64,000 nucleotides of DNA, taken from assembly GCA_002794465.1 (NCBI GenBank), contig MTSL01000205.1:86229-150228 (forward strand), read 5' to 3'. Each line of letters opens with the position of its first letter. The stretch's first letter is position 1. This DNA comes from Paramicrosporidium saccamoebae (lineage: Eukaryota; Rozellomycota). Shown piece by piece: positions 27,049-36,328 of the stretch. The notes beneath the pieces were generated by a model. It was not told the DNA's origin and searched no databases. It saw only the letters and a list, made by a program, of their open reading frames with translations. Made by a program: the position numbers and the translations under genes.

Positions 27049-27417
27049 TGGCGCCGCAACCCGGCCTCTTGTTGAACATATACATAAAAATTATGATCCT
27101 GTATCATAGCAACTGTGACGTAGAGACTCTTTAACCTACGCACAGAAACTGCTATTGCACACGCTAAACGAGTTTTGTTTTTTGAATATAGACTGTTTTA
27201 TAGGCCGGATCCTTTCATTTGATTCTGTTGCAATTATGGGTTGTTATCTTTTAAACATGGTAGTTTGTTTCACCACGTATCAGCAACTTCCCCTGACACT
27301 TAATCGTAATTCCACCTGTCATATAATATCTACTCTTTCGACACAATCAGGAACTGAAGATGACGCATCACAGCAGCTCACAGAGGCCAAATAGTACTTT
27401 TGACCAGGGTGATCGGA
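27049..27417. other. Divergent promoter region of the GT90 and eIF4G genes
   Basis: Contains TGTGACGTAGAG at 27114-27125, the head motif of dispersed element type 2, preceded by a 'tatcatag' block also seen near 17409. No gene seen. Confidence 0.45.
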
Positions 27418-30400
27418 ATGGCCAACGGCACTTTGCCAGCCAAATCGAACCCTGCTACACAAGAGAGTATTGTGTGTCATCCTCCAGTCTCTTACCGTGT
27501 AGAAACAGCTATAATGCCTACCAACAACACTGACTCGCGCAAGCCAGTGATCGTAGCCGGTGAGGGTGTCTCCCCACACAAGCCTACCGAAGGAATGCCC
27601 ACTTTTGGGACTATGCGTCCTGGCGTTTCATTCAAGAACATTGTCGCCCAACACGCCCCTGCTGCCAAGAAGGATGACGGAAAGACAATTGTTTCAGAGG
27701 TGGCTGTGCCTGGTGGCGGAACATCGCTCAAATTTGGAAGCTTTAATGCCTCCCTGCCTATGCGTGTACAAAGCGCCCCTCCACAGCTAGAAGAACAGGA
27801 GCAGGTGGCTCCGGCCAGTCTGGGGGCTCTTGAAGCCACTCCAGAAGGCGTACCGGCACAATTCAGCGGACATAATCAAGGGTCGTCCGTCGCGGCGCCT
27901 CTTCCTGAAAATGCTCGTCCGTTTGTGCCCACTGGAGAGGCGCGTCCTTTCTATCCTCAAGGAGGACCTGCTTACTACGGAAATGGTATGAATTATGCAC
28001 CATATCCTCCCATGGCCTACTACGCCCCTCGCCCCTATGGAAATTATTACCCCCAACAGGCGTACTATCAGCCTGGTAATTCCACCTATCGTCCATACCA
28101 AAACTACCAATCGCATCCTGTCCAGCCCCAGACTACTGCGCCTGTTCAGGAAAATGCTCCATCTGCCCCTACTCCCTCGGTTACAATTACCGCTCCCCCC
28201 GCTCCTGCTGCAGTGCCAAGACAGACCAAGAAGATTGCCATTGTCGATCCCACCACTGGACAGGAAATTGAAATTGGAGCAGTGCCAAAGCTTTCTAAGC
28301 CTGCCGACAAGACAATAGTAAAGATTGAACCTCCGAGTCAGCAAGTCCCATCGACTGCAGCTGCCTCCGATGTGGCTGAATCCCCTCGCAAAACTGTGGT
28401 CCTTGTTGATCCCAGGAGCAATCAGGCTGTAGACATTGCCAAACTTGCAGCTGGAGAGATTTTACCAACTCCCATGGACGAGGTTGACGAGGAAGATGTA
28501 TTTGCAGGAGGTGTCACTGATGCCAGCGAGGAAGAGTCTGAGGAAGGCGAAGAGGACGCTTTCCCGACCGATCTTCAGTTCCCAGTCATTTTGACACGGG
28601 CCATTAAAGTGTCCTATCCGGAGGGATCCATTAAATTTGCCTTCCCTGAAGAAGGAGAGCCTCTCCGCTACTCTTCAGAATTTTTGCTCCAGTTTGCTGA
28701 CCATTGTCAAGGTGATGCCCAGGATATTGCCTCGGTTGCCTTCCCCAAGGACATTCCTGAGCGTCCATCCACATCTAAACGTGGAGGTGGTCGATCTGGA
28801 CGTGGCGGACGCGGAAGCACTTCCACCCGTCGCTACACTGCCGCTGAGACTGTCCTCTCTAATCGTGCCGAAGACGCTTGGAAGAGAGCAAACGATATGG
28901 CTTTGGACGAGGATTTGGTTCTGCTGCGTGAAATGAAGCAGATTCTGAACAAGTTGACAGAGGAGAAATTTGAAAAGCTGACTGATCAAATTCTGGAAAT
29001 GAGCATTTTGAAGCCTGCCGTCATGACTGGAGTCATTGACATGCTTTTTGACAAGGCTGTTGAAGAGCCCCGCTATGCGCCTTTGTATGCGCGCCTCTGT
29101 CTCTCCATCGCCAGACATGAGGTGGAGCAGCAAAAGAAGGACTTGTCTGCTGAAGAGCAGGAAAAGGCCAACTCCATCTTCCGCAAGCATCTTGTCACCA
29201 AGTGCCAAATTGAGTATCAGGCCAAACGCGCGTATACTTCCCAGCGTTTGGAAATGTTAATGGCCAAGGCCATGGCTGAGGCTGGTGAATCGGAAGAGTC
29301 TGTAGAAGAGTCCAGCGAAAAGAAGGGCGAGACTAAGCCGACTACCGTTAGCGGCGAACTTACTGAAGACGACTATGCCATGATCAAGACTAAGCGTCGT
29401 GTTCTTGGAAACATGAAGTTTATCGGAGAGCTCTACATGGTCGGACTCATTCCTCCCAAGATTATGCACACGGTTATCCAGGAACTATTGACTGACATTG
29501 TTAACCCTGAAGAAGAGGAAGTGGAATCAGTTTGTCGATTGATTCCCACCATCGGGGCAATGTTGGATACTCCAGAAAGCTCAAGCTATTGGGCCAAATA
29601 CATTGAGCGTCTTCGTGGTCTTTCTGTGAACACCAAGTTGCCTACTAGAGTTCGTTTCATGCTTCAAGACCTGCTTGAATTGCGTGCAAATGGATGGAAA
29701 AAGGCCAAGCCTGCTCCTCTTCGTCGTGAGCCTCGTGAGGAGATCCGTAACGAGCGTCATGAGCGTGGCGACAATCGTCGTGGAAGTGGTAATGTTCGTC
29801 GTTACACCACCGGACCTCGCGGAGGAGACGCCCGTACTCAAGATGTTCGATTTGAGAAATCTGGAAGCTCTCGCAGCCAGGCTCGCACCACCACAGCCTC
29901 GGACGATCAAATCCCCCGTCCTCCCTCTGCAATCAGCAGAACAAGCCAGGAATCTCTCAATCGCTACCAAGCCCTAGAGGCTGAAGAAGCGACTGTCGAA
30001 GGGGTTCCCACCCCCACTAGCACTCCCGCCGACTCTGACGTATCGACATCCCAACTAGATGAAAAGATTTTGTCAAAGCTAACTGCAGTTTTTAGCGAGT
30101 CCCAGAGTCAAAAGAACTACAGTGATGTCAAGGAGATTGTTGAGGAAATTGCCCTTCCTTATCGGGGATCTGCGCTTAAAGCATTGGTTCTATATTCCAT
30201 GGACAAGGGAAGGAAGCACGTCAACTCGCTCCTGGTCGATGTACTCCCTCTTCTGTTTGCCAGTGGAGATGATCTGCTTCCGTCGACCGTTGTCTGTTCC
30301 GGACTTTCAGAGTCGTTTGAAATGTTGGATGATCTCGTCGTTGACATTCCAAATGCCATTGAATTCGCAGGATTATTTTCTGCGGCATTTTTGGATGCGC

Positions 30401-30645
30401 AAAAGTTTAATCTTGCCACCTTGGTAGAGAGCATCCTGGCAAGCGTCTTTGAGCGCGACTCGCTGATGGCGGCCAAGGTTGTTCTTTACGCACTACATGC
30501 TAGTCGGCGAGAGGATAAACGCGCTTTAATTGAAGAGTCAAAGGAGGTCCTGGACAAGTGTGTCTATGAACCGACCAATTCCTCTTCAGTGCACACATTG
30601 GCCACAAAGTTGGAGTTGGTTGATCTCCTGCAGCTCTCGGCCTAG
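27418..30645 (+). CDS. Translation initiation factor eIF4G
   Basis: 1075 residues from the ATG at 27418; a second ATG at 27514 is also plausible, and a 36-nt intron in between would keep frame. The N-terminal third is Pro/Tyr/Gln-rich. An eIF4E-binding motif YSSEFLLQF lies near residue 418. RGG-rich patches follow, then a MIF4G domain (about 480-760, AWKRANDMALDED onward) that binds eIF4A. A second basic linker precedes a C-terminal MA3 domain (about 880-1075). It scaffolds the cap-binding eIF4F complex. The MA3 domain is found in animal and plant eIF4G but not in S. cerevisiae eIF4G. Confidence 0.92.
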   Translation: MANGTLPAKSNPATQESIVCHPPVSYRVETAIMPTNNTDSRKPVIVAGEGVSPHKPTEGMPTFGTMRPGVSFKNIVAQHAPAAKKDDGKTIVSEVAVPGGGTSLKFGSFNASLPMRVQSAPPQLEEQEQVAPASLGALEATPEGVPAQFSGHNQGSSVAAPLPENARPFVPTGEARPFYPQGGPAYYGNGMNYAPYPPMAYYAPRPYGNYYPQQAYYQPGNSTYRPYQNYQSHPVQPQTTAPVQENAPSAPTPSVTITAPPAPAAVPRQTKKIAIVDPTTGQEIEIGAVPKLSKPADKTIVKIEPPSQQVPSTAAASDVAESPRKTVVLVDPRSNQAVDIAKLAAGEILPTPMDEVDEEDVFAGGVTDASEEESEEGEEDAFPTDLQFPVILTRAIKVSYPEGSIKFAFPEEGEPLRYSSEFLLQFADHCQGDAQDIASVAFPKDIPERPSTSKRGGGRSGRGGRGSTSTRRYTAAETVLSNRAEDAWKRANDMALDEDLVLLREMKQILNKLTEEKFEKLTDQILEMSILKPAVMTGVIDMLFDKAVEEPRYAPLYARLCLSIARHEVEQQKKDLSAEEQEKANSIFRKHLVTKCQIEYQAKRAYTSQRLEMLMAKAMAEAGESEESVEESSEKKGETKPTTVSGELTEDDYAMIKTKRRVLGNMKFIGELYMVGLIPPKIMHTVIQELLTDIVNPEEEEVESVCRLIPTIGAMLDTPESSSYWAKYIERLRGLSVNTKLPTRVRFMLQDLLELRANGWKKAKPAPLRREPREEIRNERHERGDNRRGSGNVRRYTTGPRGGDARTQDVRFEKSGSSRSQARTTTASDDQIPRPPSAISRTSQESLNRYQALEAEEATVEGVPTPTSTPADSDVSTSQLDEKILSKLTAVFSESQSQKNYSDVKEIVEEIALPYRGSALKALVLYSMDKGRKHVNSLLVDVLPLLFASGDDLLPSTVVCSGLSESFEMLDDLVVDIPNAIEFAGLFSAAFLDAQKFNLATLVESILASVFERDSLMAAKVVLYALHASRREDKRALIEESKEVLDKCVYEPTNSSSVHTLATKLELVDLLQLSA

Positions 30646-30956
30646 AAGTCAACGGACAGTAATACAGAGTAGTACAGTAGCAGTATATCTAACCACAAAT
30701 ATATAGTCAGAAATTGATACGGGTCTAATTTTAGTGAATTATGTAGTGGTTGGTAGTATGGTAACATGGTAACATGATAGTGTGGGATAGATGACCACAA
30801 ATCTATTATCAGGAGATGACACGGGTCCAGCTTTATTTAGCACGTTGAACAGTGGTCAGCAATATGGTAAGGCAGCATATACAGCCGCAAATTATATACC
30901 CACAAATACACAGTCATAAATACCACTATATTGACGTTCATCTAGGGATTCACCAT
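30646..30956. other. Convergent spacer with a short diverged duplication
   Basis: Two related stretches (about 30700-30775 and 30785-30860) share 'ACAAATMTATWRTCAG.A.ATGAYACGGGTC'. No gene seen. Confidence 0.4.
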
Positions 30957-31898
30957 TCAACGATGAAATGTGCTGGTGGGACTCTCTTCGCCAGCAAAAT
31001 TGGGGGCCACCTTGTAAAAGTAAGGATGCGCAAGAGCATCTTGTGCGTGTATCCTAAATGAAGGTCGGTAATCTAGTAGATGTGACAATAGATCCAGTCC
31101 CGATGGCTCAATCATGGGAAAAAGCGTCGACAGACTAGCAGGCTTCGGATACAGTGGGATGGTTCTAAGCCAATCTGGGGGTGGATGATTAGGAGCCAGC
31201 AGACTGGACCATTCATCCCGTCGTGGCGTCCCCAGCAGTTTGAATATCTTCTTTAGCTGATCTTGCGTATTCTTCCCTGGGAACAAGGGACTGCCAACAA
31301 AATAGAGCTCCGCCATGATGCAGCCGATGCTCCACATGTCAATAGGAGTAGAGTATACTGTGGATCCTAAGAGGACATCGGGAGCACGGTACCATAGAGT
31401 AACAACTTCGTGAGAGAAGCCGGCTACTGGAATTCCAAACCCGCGAGCCAATCCAAAATCGGCTACCTTTAATATAGTCCCCTGCTGATCCAACAGCAAG
31501 TTCTGTGGCTTCAGGTCCCGATGCAGGACCCGGTGTTCGTGGCAATGTCTCACAGCATCAATTAGCTGGTAAAGGAGACTCTTTACTTCCGTCGGTTGGA
31601 GGGGCCGCTGTGCCGAGCGTCGCAGGTCGAGAAATTGCTTGAGGTCCTGCTGAAGACACTCGAATACCAAGACAAGCTGCGTTTCCGTGTGAATGACTTC
31701 CAGCAGCCGCACAATATTATCATGGCGTAGTTCCTTCATAAACGCAATCTCGCGAAGCGCAGTAGATGGAGCACCCTCGTCATGGTTTAGCGTGATTTCT
31801 TTCAGGGCAACTTGTTCGCCCGTCAGGTTGTTCCGTGCCCTGTAAACATGCGCATACGTCCCTTCGCCAATCTTCTGCAGCTTGGTGTACTTTTCCAT
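30957..31898 (-). CDS. Cyclin-dependent kinase of the PHO85/CDK5 type
   Basis: 313 residues, single exon. It starts MEKYTKLQKIGEGTYAHVY (Gly-rich loop). The catalytic core has ALKEI (Lys), PSTALRE helix, HRDLKPQN, DFGLARGFGIPV and VVTLWYRAPDVLLGS. GFGIPV and RAPDVL are characteristic of Pho85/Cdk5 rather than Cdc28. PSTALRE in place of PSTAIRE is conservative. Expected to act with Pcl-type cyclins in nutrient and cell-cycle signalling. The T-loop residue is Ser (AGFSHE). Confidence 0.85.
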   Translation of the reverse strand: MEKYTKLQKIGEGTYAHVYRARNNLTGEQVALKEITLNHDEGAPSTALREIAFMKELRHDNIVRLLEVIHTETQLVLVFECLQQDLKQFLDLRRSAQRPLQPTEVKSLLYQLIDAVRHCHEHRVLHRDLKPQNLLLDQQGTILKVADFGLARGFGIPVAGFSHEVVTLWYRAPDVLLGSTVYSTPIDMWSIGCIMAELYFVGSPLFPGKNTQDQLKKIFKLLGTPRRDEWSSLLAPNHPPPDWLRTIPLYPKPASLSTLFPMIEPSGLDLLSHLLDYRPSFRIHAQDALAHPYFYKVAPNFAGEESPTSTFHR

Positions 31899-32115
31899 CT
31901 AGCAGAACACCCGACAGTGCCGGCCTATATACGCCGACGCCGAATGGAGCGGCCTAGTCGCAGCCAATGACTGGATGCCTCCGGCATTCTGATTGGCGCA
32001 AATGAAACCATCTTTGGCTAAACTCAACGACTAATACATTAATTGCCTATTTCGGAAAGTATCGCATAACCTCCCAATATGGTTTCTGTTTGTAACGGAA
32101 CGCGTCAACCAACAA

Positions 32116-33316
32116 ATGCTGTGGGCTGTGGACCTTTGTTTGGCATTGACCATTGTGGTCTCCCACATTGCCGCAGCGGCAGCACAACGATATGCTGCCG
32201 ATATTAGGCAGTGTCCTGTGCTGGAGCCGCGCAGCAATCCCCCCAAAGACATTGGCGACTTGCGACCCGACGACATTGGCGTCATAATGGCACTCGGAGA
32301 CTCTGTCACCGCCGGCTTCGGGGCTAAACTAATTTCCATTCTCGATACAAATATCCTTCAAGAATATCGCGGACTCTCCTTTAGCATTGGCGGTGACCCA
32401 AATGCCCCCACTATTGGAAATTTCATCAAACATTACCGTCCAGACTTGGTGGGACAGTCCCGCGGAAACCATTTCATCGAATTGTGCTATGATGGTGTCT
32501 TTTGCGCGCCGGATGAGCTTGCGTACCGTCCCAAACAGGATGTCTTTAATGCGGCTCTCTCGGGAGCCATTTCGGCCACTCTGGGCCTGGAGACAAGATA
32601 TCTGCTCGGACAGGTAGTACGTCATCATGCCGTAAATGTTACAACGGACTGGAAAATGCTGACACTCTTCATCGGCAACAATGAGCTTTGTCACACGAGC
32701 TGTGATTCGCGTGAAGACGGGGAACCCGGGACAGCCTCCGACTTTGAGCTGCGTGTCATTGCCACATTGGACATTATCCAACAAAGACTCCCGCGGACTC
32801 TGGTGAACATTCTGCTGCTTCCCGACATGTCGCAGGTGGAGTATTTCGCGAACAATCACATTCGCTGTGTTCATGCAAGACGGCTTCTCGCATCTATCTG
32901 TCCCTGTGCTATGAAAAAGGGCGAGGCAGGACGATGGGCAATGCGTCGTGCCGCTGCAGATTACAATGAGCGTCTAAAGGGCATTGCCACAAGATTTAAT
33001 CTGCAAGCCAAAAAGTCGGCATCTGAGACTGGAAAAGCACGCGACTTTGCCGTCATCATCACACCTGTTATGAAGGATATGGACATACGTAATGACGTGC
33101 CGGCACATTTTGCCGCCAAATTAGATTGTTTCCATCCCTCGGCCACAGCCCATCGCAGTCTGGCCATGGCAGTCTGGTATCCATAATCGTTATTATGACA
33201 TGCTAATGTATAGGGAGAACCTATTTGTGCCGCTTTCCAAGCGCGAAACGCATCTTTTGGAAAAGGAAGAAGTCTATTGTCCCTCTGAGAATGATCGGAT
33301 TATTCTTGACTTGTAG
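32116..33316 (+). CDS. Phospholipase B1-like secreted SGNH/GDSL lipase
   Basis: 387 residues from exons 32116-33176 and 33214-33316 (intron 37 nt, with GCTAAT as likely branch point). The N-terminal signal peptide ends near AAAAAQ. Catalytic blocks: ALGDSVTAGFG (Ser nucleophile), GNNELC (block III), and DCFHPSATAH (Asp/His). NDVPAHFAAKLDCFHPS closely fits the PLB1 family. Role: secreted or surface hydrolysis of phospholipid and lysophospholipid acyl esters. Without splicing the protein would stop directly after AVW. Confidence 0.88.
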
Positions 33317-33354
33317 ATCAAACTCGAAATTTATAAACTCTTTTCTTAAGTTGC

Positions 33355-35110
33355 ATGAAAGAGGAACCCTCCTCGCATTATTACCAGGCGGAGGAGGACG
33401 TCGTAGACTTTGAGTATGATGAGCAAGCACCCTCTGCTAGTGCATCCACTATGCGGCAGCATTCCGGAAGCAGGGAGGCTCACAACACACGTCGCTCCAG
33501 TTCGCCAAAAAGAGAAAGACGCTCCATCTCGCCTCGCCAAGATGACGAGGCTAGAGGACGTCCATCCCGAGAAGAAAGGCGTCGATCGCCGCCAAGAGGA
33601 AGGCGCCATCCGTCGCCAAGACAGGAAGAGAGGAGGGCAGAGCGCTCACCCCCGAGACATGGGGAAGATAGAAGACCGGCTCATCTGAAGCATCGGGAGG
33701 ATAAATACCGAAACGATGAACGTCAGGAGGACAGAAAACCTAATCAGTCTCCGTCTCGGTATAGAGACGATAGGAGACAGGACACTTTGCATCCAAATAG
33801 AGGCTCTGCGCATCCAAATCGAGATTCTGCGCATCGACATCGAGACCCTTCACATCCAAATCGCGATATTTCGCATCGAAATTGCAATTCTCCTCCACGC
33901 GGGCGCTCCCCCTTGGCACGTAAAGACAAAAGTCCGCTTCGGAAACGGCCCCGCTCGCCATCTGCTCCGCGACGCCACGAGAGCACTAGACGGAAAATCT
34001 CCAATAGCCCTCCCAGGACTAACTTTAGACGCGCTTCGCCAAGGCCAGAGTATTTCTTAGATAGCACGCAGGATGCTCGTCAGAGGATTGTTCGACCGGA
34101 AGATATGGAGAGGGTTGCTAGTGAAGCTTTGTCTGAGAGCCGCCATTATCGAGAACCAGATAGGATCCGGATGCCCTTGAGAGATGAAAGCCCCTCGCCC
34201 CCGATGCGGCAAAGCAGAGATGACACTGATTATAGGGGCAATCGAGGACGATCTCCCGTCCCTAGAAAAATCTCTATGCGTCCAGGCGGGCAGGAATATG
34301 AGCATCATAAGAGGGCGGTGATTCCGGTTCATCATGATGTCAGGCCAACAAGCTTGAGCACCTTCGACCTTTTATTGGGAGGAGTAAAATTCACAGAGGC
34401 TCTTGTCGGTGGTGGCGAGAATCGCTTCTTCATTGCTCGCTGCAACTATTACGACATTTTTGTAAAGGCCAAGAGGTCGGCTTTATGGAAGGCACCAGAA
34501 TATGTAGTCGACCGTATTAGGAAGGCAGCCGCCTCTGCAGACAAGGTGCTTCTTTTCTTCTCAGTACATGAAACAAAATACTTTCAAGGTTTGTCTATGA
34601 CTGCTGGCCCTAACCTTATTAGCACTGGCAATGGTTGACAAGAATCGGCCCATAGAGTATCCTAATGCAACAGAGAGATTGGCGCGGGTCCCCTTGACTT
34701 GGCTCTACATTGTCGATGTTCCTTTCTATCAAGTGCACCAAATTAATGGTCTCTTTGATCACCAAGGAGATGTTAAAGAATCCTTCGAGGTCAACCCCGA
34801 TCATTCCGGAAAAATTCTTGTGCTATTTGAGAAATTTGCAAGACGAATGACTCTTCGTGGCGGGACTGAAGGAGATGTTGAAGAGAATGTCGATGCCAAG
34901 GAGCAGGACGATAGCCATAATCCTCCAAAAGGAGATGGCGTACAAGAAAGTGTGCGAGATGGGGTGCAAGATGGTATAAAGGAGGGTGTGCAAGACTCTC
35001 CAGGAGAGAGTACCAAGGATAATCCAGGAGAACACTCTGGACTACAGGAAATGGTCGAGGGAAATCCCGTGCGGAATACAGATTTTGAAAGCCATATGGC
35101 TGAAGAGTAG
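33355..35110 (+). CDS. YTH-domain RNA-binding protein (m6A reader, YTHDC1-like)
   Basis: 573 residues from exons 33355-34588 and 34623-35110 (34-nt intron, GTTTGT...TTAG with CCCTAAC branch site). The N-terminal ~320 residues are rich in Arg/Ser with SPPR and RS repeats (many RDxxHPN-type units). The YTH domain is split by the intron: ENRFFIARCN, then ALWKAPE (first cage Trp), KVLLFFSVHETKYFQ, and PLTWLYIVDVPF (second cage Trp). The acidic tail has GVQ(D/E) repeats. The SR-like N terminus suggests a nuclear reader acting in splicing or RNA decay. Confidence 0.88.
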
Positions 35111-35146
35111 CAAATGAGAATAACAGACAATTGACCGCGAGATTGA

Positions 35147-35544
35147 TTACACTTCATTTTGATCTTTGTTTCTACCGTTACCCTTGGCGGTGACTGCCTT
35201 CTTCTCTAAATACTGCCCCATTTTTTCTATCTATAGAGCACTCATTATTACCCAATTCGTTAGTTACCAAGCCCGAGTTTCGGCGGAGGGCAAGTCTTAC
35301 GTCATCGCAGTTAATGGTGGCTCTCTTCCCATGTCTACATCAATCAGTCACTGTTTTGTGGACACTTGGCAAAGGCCTCGAGGTCGGTAGCAAGCACCCC
35401 AAGCTGGCTTTCAATGACCTTGGCCGCCGCCACTTTTGCACTCTGGGACCATTGTATCCTGAACGAGTCGCTCATTTCCTTGTTCTGCTCTACATTGGTC
35501 GCATTCTCCACAAAAGATGCAGCGAGCTGTACAAATTCGCCCAT
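35147..35544 (-). CDS. CENP-S / MHF1 histone-fold protein
   Basis: 109 residues from exons 35366-35544, 35268-35334 and 35147-35230 (introns 31 and 37 nt). The spliced product has LATDLEAFAK-HGKRATINCDDVRLALRRNSGL, a close match to the CENP-S histone fold, then a basic tail. CENP-S pairs with CENP-X at kinetochores and, as MHF, with FANCM/Mph1 in DNA repair. It is divergent from the TMEM70-like gene with 24 bp between ATGs and ends 36 bp from the YTH gene. Confidence 0.85.
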
Positions 35545-35568
35545 CCTTTTGCTGATTGGCTGGCAGAA

Positions 35569-36175
35569 ATGCTCCGCCTTAATGCTGTCAACGCATATCG
35601 CCGACCAGCCTGCCGGTTATTATTCTCCTATGGAGGACCGCAGCCTGTTCTGGTGGATACAGACGGCACACACCGCCAAGTGCTATACACTGGACCGATG
35701 AATAGTCTTGTCAGCAGGGCCAAGGTTACTTCACTGATAAGTGCAGGCACAAGCATCCTGGCTGCTCCGCTAATTATCCGGTACCTTGGGAGCGACGCCT
35801 GGAGCCTAGCATCTAATATATTCTTCTGTTCTGGAGGTAAAGAGCAGCTGTGTAGATTGATGTGTAGTTAGTGCAGCGGCTGGCGGACAGCTTTGGGCCA
35901 CCAGCGGCATTCTTGGTAGATACGTGGTGCACGCATATCAGCTAAAGTCGTCTAGTGGCAGTGAAGACAATATTCCACTCCAGGATCAGCTTATTGAACT
36001 AGAATCGTACGACTGGACGGGACGGCTGCGTCGTCGTGCATTTTTTATCAGGGATTTGTACATGAGCAATACTGGAGAATTAACATCTCGATCTTCGGGA
36101 GACAGATACACCTTCTGCCCACACATCTGCCAACAATCGCCAATATTGAATGAGATTATGATGTCCAAAAAATAA
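35569..36175 (+). CDS. TMEM70/TMEM186-like mitochondrial inner-membrane protein
   Basis: 191 residues from exons 35569-35836 and 35868-36175 (31-nt intron). The N terminus MLRLNAVNAYRRPACRLL is Arg-rich without acids, like a mitochondrial presequence. It is followed by RQVLYTGPMNSLVSRAKVTSLISAGTS, the TMEM70-family pattern, and a hydrophobic hairpin across the splice site (about residues 60-105, ending AAAGGQLWATSG). Family members assist ATP synthase or complex I assembly; the exact member cannot be told. Confidence 0.7.
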
Positions 36176-36328
36176 ATGCGACCAATCAGTAGTGGCATCG
36201 CTGTCAATTGGCGGAGGTCCAAGACATTTGGAGTTGACCAATGAGAATCGAAACAGTGTTTCAAGGCTTCTGCACCGAGTCTTAATGTTAATCCAGTCAA
36301 AAGAGCCATAGTTTCCTTATCATTTGTC

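Noticed and set aside
35166-35701. Several plus-strand frames over the CENP-S gene
   Set aside because: The spliced minus-strand product matches CENP-S; only the frame starting at 35569 is supported on the plus strand.
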